Source of the DNA: an uncultured Pseudoteredinibacter sp.
Lineage (GTDB): Bacteria > Pseudomonadota > Gammaproteobacteria > Pseudomonadales > Cellvibrionaceae
Reading direction: 5' to 3'
Assembly (NCBI RefSeq): GCF_947502065.1
Contig: NZ_CANMYE010000001.1
Span: 248,001-312,000, forward strand
Length of the DNA stretch: 64,000 nt
This document shows, piece after piece, positions 9,228 to 16,923 of this stretch. The translations under genes and the position numbers were made by a program. Each line of letters opens with the position of its first letter. Within the stretch, counting starts at the first letter, position 1. Below the pieces are notes generated by a model, which did not search any database, was not told the origin of the DNA, and saw nothing but the letters and a program-made list of their open reading frames with translations.

Positions 9228-9754
9228 TAGGTTTGAAATTCCGCCATGATTTGCTGACACCACTGGCTTATTCTTGCTTCGGTTTGTTCAAATTCATTTT
9301 CTTCATCTAGTGCTAAGCCCTTAAAGAGGGTTTCGTCTTCAGTCAGTGCTGTAGAGCCATCAAAGCTATAACCTTGGTTTGGCCAGTAGCCACACATTTG
9401 TGCACCCAGTGCAGCGACCTTATCGTGTAAATAGCCCATAGCATCTAAGAACCACTCTGGGTAACCCACTTGGTCACCCAAGCCGAAAATGGCTACTTTC
9501 TTCCCACTGAAGTCAATATCGTCGATATTGTCCCAGCAATCTTCCCAGTCTTCCTGCAGTTCGCCGTAGTCCCAGGTAGGGATGCCAAAAAGCAAGTACT
9601 CGAAGTCCTGGGCTTGAAGAATATCTTCCTCAGCGATATTGAATAGCTTGATGCTAACATCAAACTTGTCTTGTAACTCGGTTTGTATCTTTTCCGAAGC
9701 GATCTCTGTGTAACACGTTGAGCTACCGTAAAAGAGTGCTATTTCTGTAGTCAT
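9227..9754 (-). CDS. fldB: Flavodoxin FldB
   Basis: A 175-residue long-chain flavodoxin, a one-electron carrier binding FMN in the cytoplasm. The phosphate loop reads YGSSTCYTEIASEK, with Cys-Tyr where most flavodoxins have Gly-Asn; this is the FldB version rather than FldA. The flavin-contacting loops are GIPTWDYGELQEDWEDCWD and FGLGDQVGYPEWFLDAMG. The protein is acidic, as electron carriers of this family are. It is translationally coupled to mnmC (shared TAATG) and lies 9 bp after trmL, so a three-gene transcript is likely. Whether it donates electrons to a tRNA-modifying enzyme is not known. Confidence 0.92.
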   Translation of the reverse strand: MTTEIALFYGSSTCYTEIASEKIQTELQDKFDVSIKLFNIAEEDILQAQDFEYLLFGIPTWDYGELQEDWEDCWDNIDDIDFSGKKVAIFGLGDQVGYPEWFLDAMGYLHDKVAALGAQMCGYWPNQGYSFDGSTALTEDETLFKGLALDEENEFEQTEARISQWCQQIMAEFQT

Positions 9755-9763
9755 GCTGTATTT

Positions 9764-10243
9764 CTACTCACCTATCCAGTCGGCGGCGCCGGTAAAATCC
9801 AATTGTCGCCAAGCTTCGTAAATCAACACTGAGGCGGCATTGGACAAATTCATGCTACGGCTTCCTGCACACATTGGTAGGCGCAGGCGTTCAGTAATTC
9901 GTTCGTGGTAGCGAATCTCGTCAGGTAGCCCCCTTGTCTCGGGGCCAAATACAAAAAAGTCACCGGCTTCAAACTTGCACTCACTAGGGGCTCTATGGGC
10001 TTTAGTTGTCATGGCAAATAGCCGTTTAGCTTGGCTGTTGTCTAGGAATGCCTCCCAATTGGGGTGCACTTTCATATCCTTGTACTCGCCATAGTCCAGG
10101 CCAGCGCGGCGCAGGCGCTTATCATCAATGGCGAACCCGAGCGGCTCAATTAAGTGCAGTTGACAGCCTGTGTTGGCGGCCAAGCGGATGATATTGCCGG
10201 TATTGGGGGGTATTTCCGGCTCAAACAAAACAATTTCAAACAT
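9764..10243 (-). CDS. trmL: tRNA (cytidine/uridine-34-2'-O)-methyltransferase TrmL
   Basis: SPOUT-class methyltransferase that 2'-O-methylates the wobble base of tRNA-Leu isoacceptors. The 159-residue protein is the minimal SpoU/TrmH fold: [20 protein letters not shown] at the N-terminus, RLAANTGC with the conserved Arg, the knot motifs FGPETRGLP and [18 protein letters not shown] near the C-terminus, and no extra RNA-binding domain, which separates it from TrmH and RlmB. It heads the unit trmL-fldB-mnmC on the reverse strand. The roughly 200-bp gap upstream is shared with the divergent msh operon. Confidence 0.94.
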   Translation of the reverse strand: MFEIVLFEPEIPPNTGNIIRLAANTGCQLHLIEPLGFAIDDKRLRRAGLDYGEYKDMKVHPNWEAFLDNSQAKRLFAMTTKAHRAPSECKFEAGDFFVFGPETRGLPDEIRYHERITERLRLPMCAGSRSMNLSNAASVLIYEAWRQLDFTGAADWIGE

Positions 10244-10332
10244 ATTTTAATACTACAAGCTGCAATACAAAGTGGATAAGGGCGACATTCTACCTCCTTA
10301 TTTCAGCGCGATTGTAATCCCTATCCTACTAT

Positions 10333-10375
10333 TTATGAAAAGCAATTAAAGATCTTATGAAAACCGCTAAAGATC
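10333..10375 (+). repeat. Imperfect tandem direct repeat upstream of the msh operon
   Basis: Unit one (10333-10354) and unit two (10355-10375) lie head to tail. Both begin TTATGAAAA and both end TAAAGATC; only the middle differs. Each is about two DNA helical turns, so protein bound to both would sit on one face. The second copy ends where a -35 region would lie for the extended -10 at 10395, which suggests activator sites. No known regulator consensus was recognised. Confidence 0.5.
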
Positions 10376-10400
10376 GGTCAAATTTGTCCGATGTTATAAA
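10376..10400 (+). promoter_or_regulatory. Candidate msh operon promoter with overlapping palindrome
   Basis: TATAAA at 10395-10400 is preceded by TG one base away (10392-10393), an extended -10. There is no good -35 box at the right distance, which fits an activated promoter using the tandem repeats just upstream. A near-perfect 14-bp palindrome with core CAAATTTG (10376-10389, six of seven pairs) sits between the -35 and -10 positions, where a repressor would act. Start of transcription would fall near 10407, about 40 bp before mshI. Confidence 0.4.
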
Positions 10401-10447
10401 CAACGATGCTACATCCTAATAAGTAGAAATAATTGGGACAAGATACG

Positions 10448-11425
10448 ATGAGCTGGTGGAATGCCGCAAATAAAAACCGCAATTTGGCCGTTGGCTTAGT
10501 GAAACACGCCGAAGGCTGGGCTGTGGCTAAGGTAGAGGCGCTAGGGGGCGGTCGATGGCAGCTTTCGGCCTATCGTTGGTTAGCTAGCAGTGGCTCCATC
10601 ACTGAAGATCGAAAGTCTCTACAGATGCTGGTTAAGGCGATGGGCCTAAAGGGCCTCCCCTGTCATTACGTCTTGGCTGATGAAGATTATCAGCTTTTTC
10701 TACTTGAATCCCCCAAGCTCCAAGGTGATGAGCTAGTTCAGGCAATGGGCTGGCAGATTAAAGACCTCTTGCCATATCCAGTGCAGGAGGCGGTTGTTGA
10801 TGTCTTTAGTGTGCCTCAATCGACGGTAAAAGCCAGTAAAACCATGGTGAATGTCGTAGCCAGTCCCCAAGAGCAAATCTTAGAGATCGCCAAGGAGGTT
10901 GCTGAGCTGGGGCTTGAGCTGGAAAGTGTGGATATTTCCGAGCTGGCTTTAGGTGCAGTAATGAGAATGAGTGGTGCGCACCCGCGAGGAGAGGCTTTAG
11001 CAATTTTACAGCCAGGACAGGGAGAGCTTTTGGTCTTTTCACAAGGTCAGTTAGCGATGTCGAGAAAATTTGATCTGGCCTATCGTGCTGAAGTAGATGA
11101 GCCTTTGCCAAGCGAACAGCTATTGCTGGAACTTCAAAGAACGCTGGACTACTACGAGCGACAGCTGGGTCAATTGCCACCAGCAAAAATTCGTCTCGCC
11201 GCAAAGCATCTTCATGAATCAAAACTTGATGATGCCTTTAAACAGGCGCTGAACACTCCCATTGAATTACTGCATTTAGATGCTCAATGGCTAGCTTACA
11301 AAGATGAGGCAGAGGATGAGTTCAGTGCTTTGTTGGCAGCTGGCGGAGCCTTGCGCGGTCTCCTAGCGAAAGGCCGCCTAGTATTAGCGGATGATGCGGA
11401 TGATAGTGAACGGGGTGTTGCCTGA
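10448..11425 (+). CDS. mshI: MSHA biogenesis protein MshI (PilM-like)
   Basis: First gene of the MSHA pilus operon. The 325-residue protein is the cytoplasmic actin-like (PilM/GspL-N) component that anchors the inner-membrane alignment complex. ATG at 10448 is preferred over the upstream in-frame TTG at 10433 because GGGAC lies at Shine-Dalgarno distance and the family starts with a short MSWW-like segment. PilM-like features include the QAMGWQIKDLLPYPVQEAVVD stretch near residues 96-115, which resembles the type IV pilus PilM ATPase-fold region, and no transmembrane segment. The stop overlaps the next start as TGATG, so translation is coupled. Confidence 0.85.
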   Translation: MSWWNAANKNRNLAVGLVKHAEGWAVAKVEALGGGRWQLSAYRWLASSGSITEDRKSLQMLVKAMGLKGLPCHYVLADEDYQLFLLESPKLQGDELVQAMGWQIKDLLPYPVQEAVVDVFSVPQSTVKASKTMVNVVASPQEQILEIAKEVAELGLELESVDISELALGAVMRMSGAHPRGEALAILQPGQGELLVFSQGQLAMSRKFDLAYRAEVDEPLPSEQLLLELQRTLDYYERQLGQLPPAKIRLAAKHLHESKLDDAFKQALNTPIELLHLDAQWLAYKDEAEDEFSALLAAGGALRGLLAKGRLVLADDADDSERGVA

Positions 11426-12039
11426 TGCACGATCAACTGCAGCTAATCAATTTATACCCACAGCGACTACGTCCTCAAAAAGACCCATTAGACTGGGGGC
11501 ATTTGAAGCTCTATGCCGGCTTGCTAATTGCCGTCATGTTACTTCAATACGCATGGCAGTGGCGTAATTTGCAGCAAAATTACCAAGAGCAAGAAGTTGC
11601 TAGGTTAAACCAGCAGCAGTTGAAGTCAAAACTAGCAGATCTCAAATCTAGTGTCCCGGCTGGCGAAAAGCAACGTTTAGAAAATCGTTTGGCAAGGGAA
11701 AAGGAGCGTAGAGCCTTATTGTTGGAAAGTCAGCAGTTGTATCTGCACAACGTAGGTGCAGAACGATACGGGTTTTACAAATCAATGGCCGCAATCGCTA
11801 ATACGATCGAAAATAGCGTCAGCGTCGAGCGAATTATTATTTCAGGAAAGCAACGGCAAATTAGTATGTCGGGTCGCGCTTTGAATGCGTCGTCTGTCCC
11901 GGAGTATTTGGGGCGATTACAGCAGCAATCAGCCATGAACAGTACTTTGTTTACAGAGCTTCAGCTAAGCCAAAAGAGCGATATGGTGAATTTCAGTATG
12001 GGTACTCTCAATAGTAATGAGGGGCGAAATGAGTACTGA
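11425..12039 (+). CDS. PilN-like MSHA biogenesis protein (second MshI component)
   Basis: A 204-residue bitopic inner-membrane protein of the PilN/GspL-C type. It opens with a short cytoplasmic peptide containing NLYPQRLRPQKDP, which resembles the INLLPxR peptide that PilN inserts into PilM. One membrane segment follows at about residues 28-45 (LYAGLLIAVMLLQYAWQW), then a long coiled coil rich in Gln, Lys and Arg (about 46-110), then a ferredoxin-like periplasmic domain. It should pair with MshI upstream and MshJ downstream. In many MSHA loci this gene is also called mshI or mshI2. The mshJ start lies inside its 3' end (11-bp overlap). Confidence 0.75.
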   Translation: MHDQLQLINLYPQRLRPQKDPLDWGHLKLYAGLLIAVMLLQYAWQWRNLQQNYQEQEVARLNQQQLKSKLADLKSSVPAGEKQRLENRLAREKERRALLLESQQLYLHNVGAERYGFYKSMAAIANTIENSVSVERIIISGKQRQISMSGRALNASSVPEYLGRLQQQSAMNSTLFTELQLSQKSDMVNFSMGTLNSNEGRNEY

Positions 12040-12739
12040 GGATACAGTCTTTGCAAAAGCTAAAACCAAGTATCAAGAGCGGAATATACGTGAGCGCCTA
12101 CTACTCTTGCTGGCTTTGTTAGCGCTTTTATATGTGATTCTAGAAGCAAGTATCGGTGCTTGGTTAACAAAACAGAGCAAAGTAGCAGAGCAGCAGCTAT
12201 CGCAGCATAGGCAAGCGCAAATTGAAGTTGAAGCTGAGCTGGCTATTTTTGCTGCGAGCAATTTGTCTCGCAGCAATCAAGAGCAGGAAACTCTAATTCG
12301 TCATCTGCAGGAAAAGAATTTACGCCTAGAAGAGGAGTTAGGTCCTTTAAAGCAACAGGTATTAAGCCGCAATCAGTTTATGAACTTGCTGCAAAGAGTT
12401 GCAGAGAATGATAGAGGCGTGAATTTATTGAGTTTGATCGAGTTGCCAAGAGAAAGTGAAAAAGCTGAACAAACACAAGGCAAACAGAAGCAAGCCAAGG
12501 TGCTTGATAAGTATCGCTTGAAATTGTCCCTCGAAGGGAATTATTTGTCACTGGCTAAGTTTGTCGGTGGCTTAGAGAACAGTGAATGGCCTATTTTCTG
12601 GTCTTCAATGGACTACCGTTTAGTTGCGTATCCAAAAGCTGTAATGGAGTTGGAGATTTACAGCCTTGCGCCTAATTCAAGCGAAGTCGCAGCCTTAAAG
12701 AATACGATGGAAGTAGCTTCCTTAAAAGCTGGGGAGTAG
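12029..12739 (+). CDS. mshJ: MSHA biogenesis protein MshJ (PilO-like)
   Basis: A 236-residue PilO-like inner-membrane protein of the pilus alignment complex. ATG at 12029 is chosen because GAGGGG lies just upstream; the in-frame ATG at 12017 would itself overlap that site. Layout: a charged cytoplasmic start, a membrane helix at about 23-42 (LLLLLALLALLYVILEASIG), a long coiled coil to about 125 (rich in Gln/Glu), and a periplasmic alpha/beta domain containing YRLKLSLEGNYLSLAKFVGG, the strand-helix typical of PilO. Its position right after the PilN-like gene and before mshK is the standard MSHA order. Confidence 0.83.
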   Translation: MSTEDTVFAKAKTKYQERNIRERLLLLLALLALLYVILEASIGAWLTKQSKVAEQQLSQHRQAQIEVEAELAIFAASNLSRSNQEQETLIRHLQEKNLRLEEELGPLKQQVLSRNQFMNLLQRVAENDRGVNLLSLIELPRESEKAEQTQGKQKQAKVLDKYRLKLSLEGNYLSLAKFVGGLENSEWPIFWSSMDYRLVAYPKAVMELEIYSLAPNSSEVAALKNTMEVASLKAGE

Positions 12740-13099
12740 ATGCTGATGAATAAACTGTTTTTCATCTTACTTATTTCGACATTGACTTTGTGCTGTGCTG
12801 TACAGGTGAGCGCTCAAGGAGAGCTTGCCCAAATACTGAAAAACCCAAGTGAGCCGATTAATGCTAAACCGGGCTTATTGGTGAGAAAAAAACCAAGTTA
12901 TGTCCTGCAATCGATACTAATTTCCCCGAGTCGTCGGCTAGCACAGATCAATGGAAATCTACTGAATATCGGAGATAGCTTAGGCAGCTATAAATTGATC
13001 GAAATTAGTAAAAACAGTGCGACTTTGAAATCGTCAAAAGGAAAATTAGTGCTGAAGACACAGTCTTCTTCAACAAATACCAAGATCACGTTGCGTTAA
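12740..13099 (+). CDS. mshK: MSHA biogenesis protein MshK (PilP/GspC-like)
   Basis: A small exported protein (119 residues) with an N-terminal signal peptide ending about AQVSAQ and a basic C-terminal half. The segment LQSILISPSRRLAQINGNLLNIGDSLGSYKLIEI is a short beta-rich HR/PilP-like domain of the kind that links inner-membrane components to the secretin; LVLKTQ follows. Codons for two Met at the start (ATG CTG ATG) leave a two-residue uncertainty. The gene follows the mshJ stop with no gap and precedes mshL by 21 bp. Assignment rests on position plus this domain; the sequence itself is divergent. Confidence 0.75.
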   Translation: MLMNKLFFILLISTLTLCCAVQVSAQGELAQILKNPSEPINAKPGLLVRKKPSYVLQSILISPSRRLAQINGNLLNIGDSLGSYKLIEISKNSATLKSSKGKLVLKTQSSSTNTKITLR

Positions 13100-13120
13100 T
13101 TTCGCATCTGAGGATTGAGA

Positions 13121-14749
13121 ATGAAAAATATTTATAGCAAATACTGCCTGGTTTTTTTCAGCGCCATATTGCTTTCGGCCTGCGCTAAGCAGCCCGAACA
13201 ATTAGCGGTTGAGAATCATTTGCAGCAAGCTTATGAGGAAGCGGCTAGCTATGATGCAGAATTGGCAGCTGAGCTAACTGAACAACTAATGGCAGATGAT
13301 ATAAGCGCAGAGGCCGACGAGGAGGAGCGTTTTGATATTGCGGTGGAATCTGCAGCGGCAAAAGACTTCTTTAAAAGCCTAGTGGCCGGTACTAACACCA
13401 ATATTGTAGTGCACCCAGGGGTTGCTGGGCGAATCTCTTTGCAGCTCAGTAATGTAAGTATACAGGAAGTGCTAAATGTTGTTCGCGATATCTATGGCTA
13501 TGAATATCGTTGGAGTAACAACATTTATACCATTTTTCCGGCTACGATGCAGACACAAGTGTTTACTGTCGATTATCTAGACGTGGATCGTCGAGGAGTT
13601 TCAGATACTAGTGTGATTGTCTCGAAAATTAAATCTAACTCTGGAAACCCAAATACCAATACAGCCAATAGCAATACCAATAACAGTGAGGAAGAAGTTT
13701 CTGGAGCTAGGGTTAAGACCAAGACACATAACGATTTTTGGCAGTCTCTAGAACACTCCATTCGTTCAATTGTTAATGCTGATGTGTTGACCGAAGCTGG
13801 AAAGGGCAATGGTCGCTCGGTCATGGTAAATCCACAGGGTGGTATGGTAGTGGTTAAAGCTCTGCCGCGAGAGTTAGCCTTGGTGAGGGAATTTTTGGAG
13901 CGATCGCAATTAAGTGTTAAACGTCAGGTAATTCTAGAAACCAAAATTCTAGAGGTTCAGCTCAATGACAGTTATAGCGCTGGCATCAATTGGGGAGCGA
14001 TTAATGGCCAGTTGACTTTGGCGAATAATGTATCTGAAATTGGTAGCAACTTCAGTATCGAAGAGCTAAATGAGGGAGTTGGTGAAGTCTTCTCCTCTGT
14101 GGTTGGTGTGAGTGACATTTCACAGCTACTTTCTTTACTACAAACCCAAGGCTCTGTGCAAGTACTTTCAAGCCCTAGGGTATCTACTGTCAATAATCAA
14201 AAAGCGGTTATTCGTGTCGGTTCTGATGAATTCTTTGTAACGGGCGTCAGCAATTCAACGACCTCTAATGCAGCCTCCACCACAAATACACCAAACCTGG
14301 AGTTGTCATCCTTCTTTAGTGGGATTGCTCTGGATGTAACTCCGCAAATTGCTGAGGATGGTGATGTGATACTTCATGTGCATCCGGTGGTGAGCAGTGT
14401 AACGGATCAAACCAAAAATATTACTGTTGGTGACCAACAGTTCAGCCTACCTTTAGCGCTTCGCGAAGTTCGCGAGTCAGACAGCATTGTTCGGGCTAAA
14501 CATGGGCAGGTTGTGGTGCTAGGCGGGCTAATGAAAGAAAATTTGGTCGATAGTCGAGGTAAGCGTCCTGTGGTTGGCGATATTCCAATTGTAGATACTT
14601 TGTTCAAAACCAAGAATTACCACCGTGTTAAAGCCGAGTTGGTTATCTTAATGAAGCCCATTGTGGTTGATGATAAAACTTGGGCTAAGGAAGTAAAACG
14701 AAATCAGTTAAATGTGCAAGCATTAAGTGAAGAAGTAAGGTCGCTTTAG
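13121..14749 (+). CDS. mshL: MSHA secretin MshL
   Basis: Outer-membrane secretin through which the pilus emerges. ATG at 13121, preceded by AGGA, gives 542 residues starting with a lipoprotein signal peptide whose lipobox is LSAC (Cys about residue 20); the in-frame TTG at 13115 is less likely. After an acidic linker come an STN/N0-like domain (about 85-150), N1-type subdomains with an Asn/Thr/Ser-rich low-complexity insertion near 185-200, and the C-terminal secretin domain (about 300-530) with VQVLSSPRVSTVNNQKAVIRVG, LDVTPQI and VVLGGLMKE. A pilotin may be needed, though the protein's own lipid may replace it. Confidence 0.92.
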   Translation: MKNIYSKYCLVFFSAILLSACAKQPEQLAVENHLQQAYEEAASYDAELAAELTEQLMADDISAEADEEERFDIAVESAAAKDFFKSLVAGTNTNIVVHPGVAGRISLQLSNVSIQEVLNVVRDIYGYEYRWSNNIYTIFPATMQTQVFTVDYLDVDRRGVSDTSVIVSKIKSNSGNPNTNTANSNTNNSEEEVSGARVKTKTHNDFWQSLEHSIRSIVNADVLTEAGKGNGRSVMVNPQGGMVVVKALPRELALVREFLERSQLSVKRQVILETKILEVQLNDSYSAGINWGAINGQLTLANNVSEIGSNFSIEELNEGVGEVFSSVVGVSDISQLLSLLQTQGSVQVLSSPRVSTVNNQKAVIRVGSDEFFVTGVSNSTTSNAASTTNTPNLELSSFFSGIALDVTPQIAEDGDVILHVHPVVSSVTDQTKNITVGDQQFSLPLALREVRESDSIVRAKHGQVVVLGGLMKENLVDSRGKRPVVGDIPIVDTLFKTKNYHRVKAELVILMKPIVVDDKTWAKEVKRNQLNVQALSEEVRSL

Positions 14750-14758
14750 GTGAGTGCT

Positions 14759-15658
14759 ATGTATCTGGAACATTTTCAACTACAGCAAAAACCTTTTAGT
14801 CTCACGCCAGACCGAGATATGTTTTACTTGGGCGATGCCCAACAAAAGGCATTAAATACGCTGGCCATTGCTCTTCAACAAGGTGAAGGCTTTATCAAAA
14901 TTAGTGGTGAAGTGGGAACTGGGAAAACAACCTTGTGCCGCAAGTTGATTGCTATGCTCGGCGAAAGCTATCACGTTGCTCATATCAATAACTCCTTCGT
15001 AAATCCATGTGAGTTCAAACTGCTGTTGGCTCATGAGTTGGGAGTAGCCTTAAATCATGATGTCCCTAGTTACAGAATTTTGCTCCATATTCAAAAGCAG
15101 CTGGTGCATTTAGCACGCCAAAACAAAAAAGTAGTACTCATCATCGATGAGGCTCAAGCGATGCCCAGAGACACTTTAGAAGCATTGCGGCTAATTAGTA
15201 ATCTGGAAACAGGTAAACGCAAATTGATTCAGATTATTTTGCTTGGCCAGCCTGAGCTGGATGAGCTGTTGGCGAGGCAGGATATGCGACAGCTCAACCA
15301 ACGTATTGCTTATCAAGCTGAGTTAAAGGCAATGGATAAGGTTGACGCAATGAGCTACCTGGCCACTCGTGTAAAAATTGCTGGTGGACATGAAGACCTT
15401 TTTACAGAGAAAGCCAAAAGTTTATTATTTCGTTTCAGTTTGGGAAATCCTAGGATTCTTAATATCTTGGCTGATAAGGCACTGATGTGCGCCTTTGCAA
15501 AAGGTGCTAAGCAAGTGAGTAAAGCTGAGGTTGAAGCAGCGGCTGCTGATAGCAAGGCGGCCATCGGAACCAAGGAAAGATCCTTACCGAATTGGGCCTT
15601 GGCAGCCTGTTTGGCGGCGGCCATTATTATTCCTGGGGGACTTGGATTGTGGATGTGA
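14759..15658 (+). CDS. mshM: MSHA biogenesis ATPase MshM (ExeA-like)
   Basis: AAA ATPase of the GspA/ExeA family, inner-membrane bound, thought to help deliver or assemble the secretin MshL. ATG at 14759 is preferred (AGGTGA just upstream; family members start MYL-x-HF); a GTG at 14750 directly after the mshL stop is possible. The protein shows the family start MYLEHFQLQQKPFSLTPD, a Walker A motif GEVGTGKTT near residue 50, Walker B VVLIIDEAQ near 130, and a single C-terminal membrane helix (LAACLAAAIIIPGGLGL), so the ATPase faces the cytoplasm. It lacks a periplasmic peptidoglycan-binding domain. mshN starts within its last codons. Confidence 0.88.
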   Translation: MYLEHFQLQQKPFSLTPDRDMFYLGDAQQKALNTLAIALQQGEGFIKISGEVGTGKTTLCRKLIAMLGESYHVAHINNSFVNPCEFKLLLAHELGVALNHDVPSYRILLHIQKQLVHLARQNKKVVLIIDEAQAMPRDTLEALRLISNLETGKRKLIQIILLGQPELDELLARQDMRQLNQRIAYQAELKAMDKVDAMSYLATRVKIAGGHEDLFTEKAKSLLFRFSLGNPRILNILADKALMCAFAKGAKQVSKAEVEAAAADSKAAIGTKERSLPNWALAACLAAAIIIPGGLGLWM

Positions 15659-16923
15659 TACGAGAAAAAACAGCCCCTTCACAGCATACTGCAAGGCAGT
15701 ATTTTACTACCGCAGGTCATAAATTTGGGGTGTTGAACCCTAAGTGGATAAAGTTATCATTGTTCTTTTTGCTGTTGGGCGTTGTTTCGAGTGTGAGTTT
15801 CTTTCTAGCTAGAGAGCAGAAATTTGTTCCTTATCAAGAGGCACCTATTATCAATGAACACTCGGGGCTGGTAAAAGGTGAAGAGAAAAATGATGCCGAG
15901 GTCGATCTAATTGCTACGCTGCAGCGCTTACCTGCCGCAGCGAGTGCCGCTAGTGGATCTTCGGCTCACCGAGAATTACTAGAAAAAGTTCACAGTTACA
16001 ATCAAAGTTATAAATTGATTCAAGAGCCAAAGTTGGCTCTACCAGCAATTGATGAAACCGAATATCCAAGTCTTGCAAAGCTTGAAGGGCAGGTTTTTCC
16101 AAAACCCTTAATGGTGGGCGAGGATTATTCGGAAAAACCTTCGATGCCGAAGAAAAAAACTCCTTTGCAACTGGAGGCGAAACTTGATGAAAGGGCGTTC
16201 GTCCAGGCTGCCAGTGATGATAATTCGAAAGAAATTACTTTGAAAGTTGAAGCTGATAATGCTCACAATATAGCCATTAATGGTAGTGATGCGGAGGCGT
16301 TAAGCATACAGTTCAATCTTGATAGCCAGTTGGCTTCTCGACTAAAAGCGGCCAAAAAGTTGTACGCTCAAGGAAAAAAGAACGCTGCAATACAACGGCT
16401 AAGTGACTTAATGGGTCGCCATAAGAATAACTGGTCCATCCAGAAGGCTTTACTGAAAATATTATTGAAAGAGCAGCGTTGGCAAGACGGCGAAGCGCTG
16501 ATAAGAAAACTGCAAAAACCGAAGCTTCAAAGGCTTGCGGCAGCGCAGTTGTTGCAGGCTCAAGGTCGAAGCCAAGAAGCCCTTGATTTACTTTCAAGCG
16601 AATTGCCAAATTTGGAAGAAATGCCTGATTATTATCAAAGTATGGCGACCTTGTCCCAGCGTCTCGAGCAGTTTTCTAAGGCAGAAAGTATTTATAAGAA
16701 GCTACTTTTGATTGATAACCAAAATGGGGCTTATTGGCTTGGTTTAGCGAGCGCTCAAGATGCTCTGGAAAGCCCTAAGGCGGTGAGTAGTTATTGGAGA
16801 GCCCGACAGTTTAATAGTAAACATAAGAATGTTTTGAACTATATTAATCAAAGAATTCGAAGCTTGAGTAAAAAACCAAACAGTGCCGCCTTGGCCGTAC
16901 GTGAAGAAGGCTTGCCGATATGA
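15649..16923 (+). CDS. mshN: MSHA biogenesis TPR protein MshN
   Basis: Bitopic protein with periplasmic tetratricopeptide repeats. The frame is open upstream, but that part overlaps mshM. I take GTG at 15649, which has GGGGGA eight bases upstream and gives 424 residues; GTG at 15655 is the alternative. After about 35 polar residues comes a membrane helix (LSLFFLLLGVVSSVSFFLA), a long low-complexity linker, then helical TPR-like repeats over about residues 225-410: RLKAAKKLYAQGKKNAAIQR, LLKEQRWQDGEALIRKLQ, LLQAQGRSQEALDLLSSELP, LSQRLEQFSKAESIYKKLL. Its stop overlaps the mshE start (ATGA). Confidence 0.8.
   Translation: MDVIREKTAPSQHTARQYFTTAGHKFGVLNPKWIKLSLFFLLLGVVSSVSFFLAREQKFVPYQEAPIINEHSGLVKGEEKNDAEVDLIATLQRLPAAASAASGSSAHRELLEKVHSYNQSYKLIQEPKLALPAIDETEYPSLAKLEGQVFPKPLMVGEDYSEKPSMPKKKTPLQLEAKLDERAFVQAASDDNSKEITLKVEADNAHNIAINGSDAEALSIQFNLDSQLASRLKAAKKLYAQGKKNAAIQRLSDLMGRHKNNWSIQKALLKILLKEQRWQDGEALIRKLQKPKLQRLAAAQLLQAQGRSQEALDLLSSELPNLEEMPDYYQSMATLSQRLEQFSKAESIYKKLLLIDNQNGAYWLGLASAQDALESPKAVSSYWRARQFNSKHKNVLNYINQRIRSLSKKPNSAALAVREEGLPI

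Noticed and set aside
9228..9263. Longer MnmC start at 9263
   Set aside because: It would lie inside fldB; TAATG coupling and family N-terminus support 9227.
13618..13695. Asn/Thr-rich stretch in mshL as a repeat insertion or frameshift
   Set aside because: The frame is intact; such low-complexity linkers are common between secretin N-domains.
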